From contig OZ241348.1 in NCBI GenBank assembly GCA_965199915.1, forward strand, positions 3,410,001-3,474,000: a DNA stretch of 64,000 nucleotides, given 5' to 3'. The first letter of the stretch is position 1; every line of letters starts with the position of its first letter. The stretch is from VXYL01 sp965199915. GTDB lineage: Bacteria > Pseudomonadota > Gammaproteobacteria > Pseudomonadales > Azotimanducaceae. The notes beneath the pieces are model-generated. The model was not told the DNA's origin. It ran no database searches and saw nothing but the letters and a program-made list of their open reading frames with translations. Shown here piece by piece: positions 36,941 through 47,016 of the stretch. The position numbers and the translations under genes were made by a program.

Positions 36941-37363
36941 CTAACGCCTAGCCTTGCGCAGCTCCTCCAGTGTGCGCTGTTGCGCGGTCGCGGCGGCCAG
37001 CTGCGCTTGCACGCGGCCGTAGTCCAGTTCGGCGGCGGCTTCGGAGAGGGCGCGTTCGGCTTCTTGCTGCGCTTGGGAGGCGGCGGCCTCGTCGATGTCG
37101 CTGGCGCGCAGCGCCGTGTCCGCCAGCACGGTGACCACGCCCGGTTGCACTTCCAAGTAGCCGCCGGCGGCGTAGAACACGTCCTCCGCGCCGTTCTCGT
37201 CGCGCAGCCGCACCGGGCCGGGGCGGATGCCGGTGAGCAGGGGGGCGTGGCCGGGCAGGATGCCGAGCGCGCCCAAGGTGCCGGTTGCGGAGAGCATGGC
37301 GATGCGGCCGGAGTAGATCTCCGCTTCGGCGCTGACGATATGGCATTGCATGGTGGCGGGCAT
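36941..37363 (-). CDS. atpC: ATP synthase epsilon subunit
   Basis: A 140-residue epsilon subunit of the F1 sector, the last gene of the intact operon. It starts at ATG 37363, 29 bp after the atpD stop, in the standard order D-C. Sequence features match the second copy at 34541. The JAMM-like gene follows, so the normal 3' flank of the operon has been displaced. Confidence 0.95.
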   Translation of the reverse strand: MPATMQCHIVSAEAEIYSGRIAMLSATGTLGALGILPGHAPLLTGIRPGPVRLRDENGAEDVFYAAGGYLEVQPGVVTVLADTALRASDIDEAAASQAQQEAERALSEAAAELDYGRVQAQLAAATAQQRTLEELRKARR

Positions 37364-38583
37364 GGGCGTGTCTCCCGTAACGAAGCCGAGCGCTACGCGG
37401 TCTCGGCCAGCGTTTCCGCCTTCTTGCGGGCGGCTTCGATGGTTCCCACCATGTAGAACGCCTGCTCTGGCATGTCGTCGCATTCGCCGTCCAAGATGGC
37501 GCGGAAGCTGCGCACCGTGTCCTCGCGGCTCACAAAGTCGCCGGGCTGGCCGGTGAACTGCTCGGCCACGAACATGGCCTGGCTGAAGAACTGCTGCATC
37601 TTGCGGGCGCGGTACACCAGCGCCTTGTCCTCCTCCGAGAGCTCGTCCATGCCGAGGATGGCGATGATGTCCTTGAGTTCCTGGTAGCGCTGCAGCACCT
37701 CTTGGGCGCCGCGCGCCACCTCGTAGTGTTCCTGGCCGACGATGTTCGGATCGAGCTGGCGGCTGGAGGAGGCGAGCGGGTCCACCGCAGGGTAGATGCC
37801 GAGGTCGGTGATGGCGCGGCTGAGCACCACCGAGGAGTCCAAGTGCGCGAAGGTGGTGGCGGGAGAGGGGTCGGTGTAGTCGTCCGCCGGCACGAACACC
37901 GCCTGCACCGAGGTGATGGAGCCGGTCTTGGTGGTGGTGATGCGTTCTTGCAGCGCGCCCATCTCGGCGGCTAGGGTGGGCTGGTAGCCCACCGCCGAGG
38001 GCATGCGGCCGAGCAGCGCGGAGCATTCCGTGCCGGCCAGCGTGTAGCGGTAGATGTTGTCGATGAAGAGCAGCACGTCGCGCCCCTCGTCGCGGAACTT
38101 CTCCGCCAGGGTGAGGCCGGAAAGGCCCACGCGCAGACGGTTGCCCGGCGGCTCGTTCATCTGGCCGAACACCAGCGAGATCTTGTCCAGCACGCCGGCG
38201 TCTTGCATTTCGTAGTAGAAGTCGTTGCCTTCGCGGGTGCGCTCGCCCACGCCGGCGAACACCGAGAGGCCGGAATGTTCGATGGCGATGTTGCGGATGA
38301 GCTCCAGCATGGTCACCGTCTTGCCCACTCCGGCGCCGCCGAACAGGCCCACCTTGCCGCCGCGGGCGAACGGGCACATGAGGTCGATCACCTTCACGCC
38401 GGTCTCCAACAGCTCGTTGCCGCCCTTCTGGTCCTCGTAGGAGGGGGGGCTGCGGTGAATGGGCAGGATTTCGCGGGCGTTGATGGGGCCTTTCTCGTCC
38501 ACCGGATCGCCCAGCACGTCCATGATGCGGCCCAAGGTCTCCTCGCCCACCGGAATGGCGATCGGCCCGCCGGTGTTGGCCAC
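36941..38583. repeat. Direct duplication, copy B (atpC-atpD, intact)
   Basis: Partner of the 34541-36181 block. This copy continues beyond the boundary at 38583 into the complete 5' end of atpD, so it is the ancestral locus and copy A is derived. Near the atpC stop the two copies start to differ, which marks the other boundary. Confidence 0.93.
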
Positions 38584-38781
38584 GGACAGGCCGCGCGCAA
38601 GCCCTTCCGAAGAGCCCATCGCGATGGTGCGCACCACGCCATCGCCGAGCTGCTGCTGCACCTCCAGCGTGAGGCCGGTTTCGGTCACCTTCAAGGCGTC
38701 GTACACCTTGGGCACCTCCTCGCGGGCGAATTCGACGTCGATCACCGCGCCGATGATTTGGACGATGCGTCCGTTGGCCAT
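37393..38781 (-). CDS. atpD: ATP synthase beta subunit
   Basis: The 462-residue catalytic subunit of F1. GGAGVGKTV is the P-loop (about residues 149-157), GERTREGNDFYYEM and IDNIYRYTLAGTE complete the nucleotide site, and the length is normal. ATG at 38781 follows AGGAG. The frame stays open upstream through an unrelated winged-helix fragment, which is not part of the protein. In this genome atpD is cut off from atpG by 1.1 kb of inserted DNA, so its transcription may depend on a promoter inside that insert. Confidence 0.97.
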   Translation of the reverse strand: MANGRIVQIIGAVIDVEFAREEVPKVYDALKVTETGLTLEVQQQLGDGVVRTIAMGSSEGLARGLSVANTGGPIAIPVGEETLGRIMDVLGDPVDEKGPINAREILPIHRSPPSYEDQKGGNELLETGVKVIDLMCPFARGGKVGLFGGAGVGKTVTMLELIRNIAIEHSGLSVFAGVGERTREGNDFYYEMQDAGVLDKISLVFGQMNEPPGNRLRVGLSGLTLAEKFRDEGRDVLLFIDNIYRYTLAGTECSALLGRMPSAVGYQPTLAAEMGALQERITTTKTGSITSVQAVFVPADDYTDPSPATTFAHLDSSVVLSRAITDLGIYPAVDPLASSSRQLDPNIVGQEHYEVARGAQEVLQRYQELKDIIAILGMDELSEEDKALVYRARKMQQFFSQAMFVAEQFTGQPGDFVSREDTVRSFRAILDGECDDMPEQAFYMVGTIEAARKKAETLAETA

Positions 38782-38999
38782 GGCTTCTCCTTGGCGTTCT
38801 GGTACAACCCGACGTTCTTCGTTCGGCAGATTGACGAGGTGACCTTCCGGCCCTCTCTCTCGCCGAATCAAGCCCTGCGTATCGAAATCACGGCAGATCT
38901 GGTTGACTTGCTGATGAGGCTCAATACCGGTCCGTTCGACGATCTGAGCATCCGTCAAACCGGGTTCTGCTCGGATGAGGGCTAGCACTTTATCTCGAT
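38782..38999 (-). pseudogene. Fragment of a winged-helix DNA-binding gene
   Basis: Reading in frame with atpD, this stretch encodes RDKVLALIRAEPGLTDAQI...GIEPHQQVNQICRDF...GLIRRERGPEG, the signature of a small winged-helix domain found in several regulator and restriction-linked proteins. Its 5' part is cut by the IS5-family element at 39000 and its 3' part merges into the atpD ribosome site. It therefore is a foreign fragment left between atpG and atpD. Confidence 0.6.
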
Positions 39000-39001
39000 T
39001 A

Positions 39002-39861
39002 GGGCGCGTTGACAAATAACGCTGATGGTGTATGAATCCACATTGGGCGCCACGGAGTGGCGCGACGTTTTTGAGCAAGGAGGCTGGCGATGGCGATGCG
39101 GGTTGAGCGGACGATGCTGGGCGACGCGCAGTGGGAGCGGATCGAACCGCTGTGCGCGGGGAAGGAAGGGGACGTTGGCCGCACGGGCGACGACAACCGG
39201 CGCTTCGTGGAGGCGGTGCTTTGGGTGGGGCGGACGGGTGCGCCGTGGCGCGACCTGCCGCCGCGCTTCGGCAAGTGGAACACGGTGTTCCAGCGGTTTC
39301 GGCGCTGGGCGAGGAAGGGGGTTTTCAAGAGGATGTTCGAGGAATTGTCGTCGGATCTGGACTTCGGGGAAGTCCAGATCGACGGCACGAACGTTCGCGT
39401 TCACCAGCATGCGACTGGAAAAAAGGGGGCGCCGAGAAGTCGGGGCGGTCGCGCGGCGGGCTGACGACGAAGATGGTGGCGCTGGTGGACGCGCTGGGGA
39501 GGTTGTCGCGGTTCGTTCTTCTGGCGGGCAACCGGCACGAGTCGCCGACGGCGGCGGGTCTGCTGTCGGGCCTGTCGTTCGGGGCTCTGCTGGCGGACGG
39601 GGGCTTCGACAGCGACCGTCTGCGGGCGCTGGTGGCGTCGCTCGGCGCGGAGGCGGTGGTGCCGCCCGCGTCCAATCGGAAGGAGCCGATCGACTGCGAC
39701 ATGGAGAAGTACGGGAGGCGGCACCGCGTGGAGAACTTTTTTTGCAAGATCAAGAGCTTCCGCCGCATCGCCACCCGCTACGACCAGACCGAGTCGAGCT
39801 ACGCGGCAATGATCCGGATGGCCGCCGTTTGGCTTGCGCTGGCTTAATTGTCAACGCGCCC
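39002..39861 (+). mobile_element. IS5-family (IS427-group) insertion sequence
   Basis: An 860-bp element with inverted ends GGGCGCGTTGACAA at both sides, flanked by a TA dinucleotide duplication (39000-39001 and 39862-39863). This size, the ends and the TA target match the IS427 group of IS5. It is inserted 22 bp after the atpG stop. Both transposase frames are open, so it may be active. Confidence 0.93.
39090..39847 (+). CDS. IS5-family transposase, made by -1 frameshifting
   Basis: Two overlapping frames. OrfA (39090-39464) begins after AGGAGG and encodes the N-terminal DUF4096-type domain with GAPWRDLPPRFGKWNTV. OrfB ends at 39847 and carries the catalytic remainder (LLADGGFDSDRL, FCKIKSFRRIATRYDQTE). 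The overlap contains A6G5 at 39419-39429, a slippery site of the kind used for programmed -1 frameshifting in this group. The DDE Asp residues fall at IDGTNV and LADGGFD, and the Glu near RVENFFCKIK. Confidence 0.88.
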
Positions 39862-39885
39862 TAGTCATGTCGATCTTCCAACCTC

Positions 39886-40746
39886 TCAAACAGCGGCTGC
39901 GCCGCTCACGATTTCCGAGATTTCCTGCGTGATGGACGCTTGCCGCGCGTTGTTGTAGAGCAAGGTGAGCTCGCTCACGATCTCCTCGGCGTTGTCGGTG
40001 GCGTTCTTCATGGCGATCATGCGCGCCGCTTGCTCGCACGCGGTGTTCTCCAACACCGCCTGGTACACCAGCGACTCGATGTAGCGCTCCACCAAACCCT
40101 CGATGAGTTCCCGGGCGTCCGGCTCGTAGAGGTAGTCCCAGCGGTGTTGGAACTCCCCGCTGGCCATCGGCGGCAGGGGCAGAAGCTGCTTGATCACCGG
40201 CCGCTGCGTCATGGTGTTCACGAACTCGTTGGAGATGATGTCCAGCCGGTCGATGCGTCCCTCGGCGAAGGCGTCGAGCATCACCCGCACACCGCCGATG
40301 AGGTCGGCCAGCGCCGGCGTCTCGCCCACGTCCGCCAGCGCCGCCACCACGTTGCCGCCCACGGCGCGGAAGAACTGCGCCGCCTTGTTGCCCACCAGCG
40401 CCAAATCCGCCGGCGCGCCGTCGGTTTCCCACTGCCGGATGGCGCGCACGAGCTCGCGGAACAGGTTGACGTTCAGGCCGCCGCACAGGCCGCGATCGGT
40501 GGACACCACGATGTAGCCGATGCGCCGCACGTCGCGGGCGTTCATGTAGACATGCCGGTACTCCGGCGAGGCGTTGGCCAAGTGGCCGATCATCTCGTGG
40601 ATGCGGATGCTGTAGGGGCGTCCGTGCTCCATGCGCTCCTGCGTGCGCTTCATGCGCGAGGCGGCCACCATCTGCATCGCCCGCGTGCTCTTTTGCGTGG
40701 TCTGCACGCTGGCGATCTTCTTTTTGATTTCGCGGCCGGCGGCCAT
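39886..40746 (-). CDS. atpG: ATP synthase gamma subunit
   Basis: The 286-residue central-stalk subunit. The N-terminal REIKKKIASVQTTQKSTRAMQMVAASRM, STDRGLCGGLN and the C-terminal LTLLYNNARQASITQEISEIVSGA are all typical. It follows atpA by 47 bp. The IS5-family element begins 24 bp after its stop. Confidence 0.97.
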   Translation of the reverse strand: MAAGREIKKKIASVQTTQKSTRAMQMVAASRMKRTQERMEHGRPYSIRIHEMIGHLANASPEYRHVYMNARDVRRIGYIVVSTDRGLCGGLNVNLFRELVRAIRQWETDGAPADLALVGNKAAQFFRAVGGNVVAALADVGETPALADLIGGVRVMLDAFAEGRIDRLDIISNEFVNTMTQRPVIKQLLPLPPMASGEFQHRWDYLYEPDARELIEGLVERYIESLVYQAVLENTACEQAARMIAMKNATDNAEEIVSELTLLYNNARQASITQEISEIVSGAAAV

Positions 40747-40793
40747 CTCAATCCGTTCCCACGTTCAGCAAAAAGTAAGCGCTTACTTCTCGC

Positions 40794-42356
<1,563 letters not shown>

Positions 42357-42406
42357 GGGGGTTGTGTTCCTCTCTCTATAGGACTGTGGGCGGACTGCGG
42401 GGCGAT

Positions 42407-42946
42407 TCAGGCGCGCGCCAGCGCGCCGACCAAGCGCGTGAGGCGGCCGCGCACCGAGCCGTCGATCACCGTGTCGCCGGCGCGGATCACGGCGCCGCCG
42501 ACCAAGTTCGCGTCCACCGCGGTGGTCACTTCCACTGCTTGATCAAACCGCTCGCGCAACGCCCCCGCGAACGCCTGCCGCTGCTCGTCGGTGAGTTCCA
42601 CGGCGGCGGCGATTTCCACTTCCAACACGCGCTCGGCCTCGGCTTTGCGCACCTCGTATTGGCGGGCGACTTCCGCCAGCAGATCGAGGCGTCCGTTCTC
42701 CGCCAGCACATGGACGAAGCGCCGGCAGCGGTCGTCCAACTCGTCGCCCGCCACGTCGATCAACTTGCGCGCCTTCACGGCGGCGGACATGGTCGCCGCG
42801 CCAACGAGCGCCCGCACCTCGTCCGTACCTGCCGCCGCGGCGAGCAGGCCGAGCATGCGCGACCATTTCTCCAAGCGATCTTGGGATTTGGCGAGCGCGA
42901 ACACGGCGTTCGCGTACGGACGCGCCAGCGTCGCGGTCTCAGCCAT
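42407..42946 (-). CDS. atpH: ATP synthase delta subunit
   Basis: The 179-residue peripheral-stalk/F1 connector. It begins with TLARPYANAVFALA and ends in IRAGDTVIDGSVRGRLTRL, both diagnostic for the delta/OSCP family. Nine bases separate it from atpF. Confidence 0.95.
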   Translation of the reverse strand: MAETATLARPYANAVFALAKSQDRLEKWSRMLGLLAAAAGTDEVRALVGAATMSAAVKARKLIDVAGDELDDRCRRFVHVLAENGRLDLLAEVARQYEVRKAEAERVLEVEIAAAVELTDEQRQAFAGALRERFDQAVEVTTAVDANLVGGAVIRAGDTVIDGSVRGRLTRLVGALARA

Positions 42947-42955
42947 GACGAAGCG

Positions 42956-43423
42956 CTACAGATCCGCCGCCAAGCGGCGCAGCAACGCGTCGTGGCGGGC
43001 GCGGTCGATGGAGGTTTCGAGGATCTTCTCGGCGCCGGCCACGGCCAAGTCCGCCACCTCCGAGCGCAAGGTCTCCTTGGCGCGGTTCAACTCTTGGGCC
43101 GCGTCCGCTTGCGCGGCGGCCAGGAGCCGCTCGCGCTCGGCGTCGGCGTCCGCCTTGGCGTTCTCGATCATCTGCGCGGCTTGGCCGCGCGCGTCTTCGA
43201 TGATGCCGCGCGCCTCGGCGCGGGCCTCGTTCAGCGCTTCTTCGGCGCGCGTTTGCGCTTGCTGCAAATCCCGCTCCGCCTTGGCGGCGTTCTCCAAGCC
43301 GGTGGCAATTGTCTCCTGCCGCTCGCGCATGGCGCGGATGAGAAACGGCCAGATGAACTTCCAGCAGAACCAGACGAAAACCAGAAAGGCGATCGACTGG
43401 CCGGCCATCGTCCAAGGGCTCAT
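42956..43423 (-). CDS. atpF: ATP synthase b subunit
   Basis: The 155-residue peripheral stalk. One N-terminal membrane helix (IAFLVFVWFCWKFIWPFLI) is followed by a long charged coiled coil rich in Ala, Glu and Arg. ATG at 43423 lies four bases after the atpE stop, which argues against the longer open frame that overlaps atpE. Confidence 0.94.
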   Translation of the reverse strand: MSPWTMAGQSIAFLVFVWFCWKFIWPFLIRAMRERQETIATGLENAAKAERDLQQAQTRAEEALNEARAEARGIIEDARGQAAQMIENAKADADAERERLLAAAQADAAQELNRAKETLRSEVADLAVAGAEKILETSIDRARHDALLRRLAADL

Positions 43424-43427
43424 GGCG

Positions 43428-43793
43428 TCACCCTTGTTTTCTCGAGTCGGCGAGGCGATCCATTGTTTCAAAGAGGTCGCCCAACGCGGCCGACATTTCG
43501 GCAGGTGTGCTGGTCTCAATCGTGCTGGTCTCAGTCGTGGTGGACGTGCTTTCGGACGAGGGCGCGTCTGTTCCGGGCGGCGCGAAGATCAAGAGCAGCG
43601 CGATGGCAATGCCGATCATCGGCACGGCGTCCACCAAGCCGAGAATGATGAACATCTGCGTGCGCAGCACGGGCAGCAGCTCGGGTTGGCGGGCGACGCC
43701 CTCCAGAAACTTGCCGCCGAGCAGGCCCACGCCGATGGCGGCCCCGACCGCGCCGAGGCCGATCATGAGGCCCGCCGCTATGAAGTTCTCCAT
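43428..43793 (-). CDS. atpE: ATP synthase c subunit with unusual C-terminal extension
   Basis: The proteolipid ring subunit. Residues 1-75 are a normal two-helix hairpin with GVGLLGGKFLEGVARQPE in the loop and the proton-carrying Asp55 in LGLVDAVPMIG. Standard c subunits end after about 80 residues, but this frame continues to 121 with a Ser/Thr/Glu-rich, Pro-containing tail (SSESTSTTTETSTIETSTPAE) and a short amphipathic end. The tail is encoded partly by a short internal DNA repeat (GTGCTGGTCTCAAT and GTGCTGGTCTCAGT). It would project from one face of the ring. Confidence 0.93.
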   Translation of the reverse strand: MENFIAAGLMIGLGAVGAAIGVGLLGGKFLEGVARQPELLPVLRTQMFIILGLVDAVPMIGIAIALLLIFAPPGTDAPSSESTSTTTETSTIETSTPAEMSAALGDLFETMDRLADSRKQG

Positions 43794-43829
43794 TGCTTCA
43801 ACTCTCCTTTGAGGTGTCTTGAATAGGGT

Positions 43830-44666
43830 TCAGTGCTCGTCCGGTTGGTCGTGGGCCTGGGCGAGGTAGATCACCGTCAACACCGCGAAGACGAATGCCT
43901 GCAGCGTGATCACCAGCACATGGAACACGGCCCAGCCCCACTGGAGCACGCCGCCGGCCAAGCTGAGCACCACGCCGCCGTACAGCAGCGCGATGAGAAT
44001 GAAGATCATCTCGCCGGCGAACAGATTGCCGTAAAGGCGCAGCCCCAGCGAAACCGGCTTGGCGATGAGAGTGACGGTCTCCAACAGCAGATTCACGGGG
44101 AACAGCCACCACGGAAACGGATGGCAAAGGAGCTCCTTCAAGAAGCCGCCCACGCCTTTCTCCTTGACGCTGAAAAAGATGATGAGGAAGAACACGGTGA
44201 AGGCCATGCCCAAGGTGACGCTAGGGTCGGTGGAGGGCACGATCTTCATGAAAGGAACACCGCTCACCGCCGCCAGCGCGGGGATCCAATCCACCGGCAC
44301 GAGGTCCATGAGGTTCATGAGGAACACCCACACGAACACGGTGAGCGCCATCGGGGCGATAAGCGTGTTGCGGTGCTGGAAGATGCTGTTGACGGTGTCG
44401 TCGATAAACTCCACGACCATTTCCACAGCGTTCTGCAAACCGCCGGGCACACCGGCCGTGGCGCGCCGCGCCGCAAGCCCGAAGATCAGACAAAACACCA
44501 CGCCGAGCCCCACCGACCACGCTAGGGAATCCACATGGATGGTCGTATAGCCCATAGCCGCGGCTTCGTCCGCGCTCTCCGCCAGCTTCCACCCGGCTTC
44601 CGGATGCTTCCCGAACGTGAGGTTCGTCAGGTGGTGCTTGATGTATTCGCCGCTGTCCGCCGCCAT
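43830..44666 (-). CDS. atpB: ATP synthase a subunit
   Basis: The 278-residue proton-channel subunit. About five to six membrane helices are visible. The essential Arg lies in PVSLGLRLYGNLFAGE and the final helix has ITLQAFVFAVLTVIYL. DLVPVDWIPALA in the second helix is also characteristic. Length and order (I-B-E) are standard. Confidence 0.96.
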   Translation of the reverse strand: MAADSGEYIKHHLTNLTFGKHPEAGWKLAESADEAAAMGYTTIHVDSLAWSVGLGVVFCLIFGLAARRATAGVPGGLQNAVEMVVEFIDDTVNSIFQHRNTLIAPMALTVFVWVFLMNLMDLVPVDWIPALAAVSGVPFMKIVPSTDPSVTLGMAFTVFFLIIFFSVKEKGVGGFLKELLCHPFPWWLFPVNLLLETVTLIAKPVSLGLRLYGNLFAGEMIFILIALLYGGVVLSLAGGVLQWGWAVFHVLVITLQAFVFAVLTVIYLAQAHDQPDEH

Positions 44667-44694
44667 GCGGTTTCGATGCCTTCCCTTACCTTGG

Positions 44695-45087
44695 TTACCT
44701 TGGCCCTTGCTTGCGGATCACCAGCGGCGCGCCGAACGGCGCAAGCAGCGCAACCGCGAGGCCCGCCACGAACGCTTCGGGCGCCGGGGCCAGGAACACC
44801 AAGGCCGCCATCAACAACCCAACGGTCAAGGCTATCTTGCCAACCCAGCGCACCAGCACGCCGGCCGCCGCGCCCATCGCCGCGGCGCCGTCCCCGCCTC
44901 GCAGCGTCCACGCGAAGCAAGCGTTCGGCACGCAAGCCACCGCCCCGCCGAGCAGCGCCGACGCCGCCGCGGCACCGCCCCACGCCAGCGCGACACCGGC
45001 GGTTAGCGCGGTTGCCGCCACTTGCAGTGCGACTACGCGAAAGGGCACCCCCCAGCGCGATTCGTCTGCGGTTGCGGATTGGCTCAA
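44695..45087 (-). CDS. atpI: ATP synthase I protein
   Basis: A 130-residue membrane protein with four hydrophobic helices, located immediately upstream of atpB. AtpI assists c-ring assembly and stability. The Gly/Ala-rich helix pattern, including GGAVACVPNACFAW, and the position support the call. Confidence 0.88.
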   Translation of the reverse strand: MSQSATADESRWGVPFRVVALQVAATALTAGVALAWGGAAAASALLGGAVACVPNACFAWTLRGGDGAAAMGAAAGVLVRWVGKIALTVGLLMAALVFLAPAPEAFVAGLAVALLAPFGAPLVIRKQGPR

Positions 45088-45177
45088 GGGGGTCCGTCGG
45101 TTGCGAAGCGGCGCGGATTATAAAGGCACGGCGGCGGACGTTTCAATCTTGATTGGTGGCCGCACGCGGTTTTCGGG

Positions 45178-46080
45178 CTACCCGCCACCCTCGGCCCCCA
45201 TGCGTTCCAAGATGCCATCCAACTCGTCGAGGCTGCCGTAGCGGATGACGATGCGGCCTCTGCCGCCCTTTTGGCCGACGATGGAGACCGGCGCCCCAAC
45301 GCGCTCCGACAGATTGCGTTCCAAGCGTCGCGTGTCCGCATCGCGCCGCGGTTCCGGCGACGGCGGTTGCGCATGCAACATGCGTTTCACCAGCGCTTCG
45401 GTTTGCCGCACGGACAACCCGCCGGACACCACGCGCCGCGCCGCGGTTTCTTGGTCCGCCTCCGGCAACGGCAGCAGGGCGCGGGCGTGGCCCATTTCCA
45501 AAGCGCCGGCGTCCAAGCGTTCGCGGACACCCGGCGCAAGGCGCAACAGCCGCAGCGCGTTGGTGACGGCGGCGCGCGACTTGCCCACCGCTTCGGCGAG
45601 GGCTTCGTGGGTCAGCTCGTGCTCGTCGAGCAGGCGTTTGAGCGCGGCGGCCTCTTCCAAGGGGCCGAGATCCTCGCGCTGCACGTTCTCGATGAGCGCC
45701 ATCGCCACCGCTTGCCGGTCGTCCACGTCGCGCACGATCGCCGGCACCGTATCGAGTCCGGCGCGCTGCGCGGCCCGCCAGCGGCGTTCGCCGGCGATGA
45801 TCTCGTAGCCGCCGCCGGGGCGCGGGCGCACGATCACCGGCTCGATCACGCCTTGAGCGCGGATGGACTGCGCCAGTTCGTCAATGCCCTCTTCGCGAAT
45901 CTTGCGGCGCGGCTGGTAGCGCCCCCGGTACAGCCGGTCCACCGGCAACTCCGTGGGCGCGGGCACCGAATCTCCCGGTTGCCGCGCCAGCGCGGCCACG
46001 TCGTCCGGCAGCAAGGCGTCCAAGCCGCGTCCGAGGCCGCTTTTTCTCCGCGGGGGTTGCGCCGGGGCGCGATCGGTCAT
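45178..46080 (-). CDS. parB: Chromosome-partitioning protein ParB
   Basis: A 300-residue ParB. After KSGLGRGLDALL at the N-terminus come the CTPase/N-domain boxes QPRRKI, GVIEPVIVRP, YEIIAGERRWRAAQ and ALIENVQREDL, then a helix-turn-helix (THEALAEAVGKSRAAVTNALRLL). ATG at 46080 overlaps the parA stop (ATGA). I did not see an obvious parS in the window. Confidence 0.96.
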   Translation of the reverse strand: MTDRAPAQPPRRKSGLGRGLDALLPDDVAALARQPGDSVPAPTELPVDRLYRGRYQPRRKIREEGIDELAQSIRAQGVIEPVIVRPRPGGGYEIIAGERRWRAAQRAGLDTVPAIVRDVDDRQAVAMALIENVQREDLGPLEEAAALKRLLDEHELTHEALAEAVGKSRAAVTNALRLLRLAPGVRERLDAGALEMGHARALLPLPEADQETAARRVVSGGLSVRQTEALVKRMLHAQPPSPEPRRDADTRRLERNLSERVGAPVSIVGQKGGRGRIVIRYGSLDELDGILERMGAEGGG

Positions 46081-46886
46081 GCGTCGTCCTTCGCGCCGTT
46101 TGCGGGCTTGCCGCCGGCGGCATCCTCGGCGCGCCGCATCACTTCGCCGGCAAGCGCGAGGTACGCCCTCGCGCCTTGGCAGCGCGGGTCGTAGAGCGTG
46201 GCCGGCAAGCCGTGGCTGGGGGCTTCCGCCAGCTTCACGTTGCGCGGAATGACGGTGCGAAACACCTGTTCGCCGAAGTGGGTGAGCAGTTGGCGCGACA
46301 CGTCGCGGCTCAGACGGTTGCGGGGGTCGTACATGGTGCGCAGGATGCCCTCGATGGCGAGCGCGGGATTGCCGCGTTGGCGCACCCCGCGAATGGTGAG
46401 CAGCAGGGCCGACAGCCCTTCCAACGGATAGTACTCGCATTGCAAGGGCACGAGCACGCCGGCGGCGGCCATCAACGCGTTCAGCGTGAGCACGTTCAGC
46501 GACGGCGGACAGTCCACCACGGTGAAATCGAAGGCGGCGTCCGCCGCGTCCAAACGCCGCCGCAGGTGGAAGGCGCGATCGGCGGCGGCCACCAGCTCCA
46601 CTTCCGCGGCGGTCAGGTCGCCGTTCGCCGGCACCACCGTGAACTCGCCGGGCGTGTTCCGAGCCACCGCCTCGAAATCCCGCTGGCCTTGCAGCCACTC
46701 GAGGGTGCTGCGTCCCTCCAAGGCGTTCTTGTCCACGCCGGAACCCATCGTCGCGTTGCCTTGGGGGTCGAAATCCACCAGCAGCGTCTTGCGTCCGGCC
46801 GCCGCCAGCGCCGCGGCGAGATTGACGCTGGTGGTGGTCTTGCCAACGCCCCCTTTCTGGTTCGCCACCGCTATGCGCCGCGCCAT
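46077..46886 (-). CDS. parA: Chromosome-partitioning ATPase ParA
   Basis: A 269-residue ParA/Soj ATPase. The deviant Walker A KGGVGKTTTS lies at residues 11-20, VDFDPQGNAT at about 39-48, and VVDCPPSLNVLTLNALMAA is Walker B. ATG at 46886 is chosen because the family always begins close to the Walker box; longer frames are rejected. It heads the parAB-atp gene run, which in gammaproteobacteria usually follows gidAB; here gid genes are not adjacent. Confidence 0.96.
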   Translation of the reverse strand: MARRIAVANQKGGVGKTTTSVNLAAALAAAGRKTLLVDFDPQGNATMGSGVDKNALEGRSTLEWLQGQRDFEAVARNTPGEFTVVPANGDLTAAEVELVAAADRAFHLRRRLDAADAAFDFTVVDCPPSLNVLTLNALMAAAGVLVPLQCEYYPLEGLSALLLTIRGVRQRGNPALAIEGILRTMYDPRNRLSRDVSRQLLTHFGEQVFRTVIPRNVKLAEAPSHGLPATLYDPRCQGARAYLALAGEVMRRAEDAAGGKPANGAKDDA

Positions 46887-47016
46887 GGTTCCGCTTCCAC
46901 GTTCCGTTCCCGCGCCGCCATCGGCGACCGCCGCACGACAGCAACCGCGCGCAACACAGCGCACGACGCGCACGTCCGGCAGCCAGTGTATCTCTAGCCG
47001 GGCGCACCCGTGCGCT

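Noticed and set aside
36941..39078. atpD read as a 561-residue fusion with the winged-helix fragment
   Set aside because: A normal ATG with AGGAG precedes the canonical AtpD N-terminus, and the fragment is cut by the IS; the open frame is accidental.
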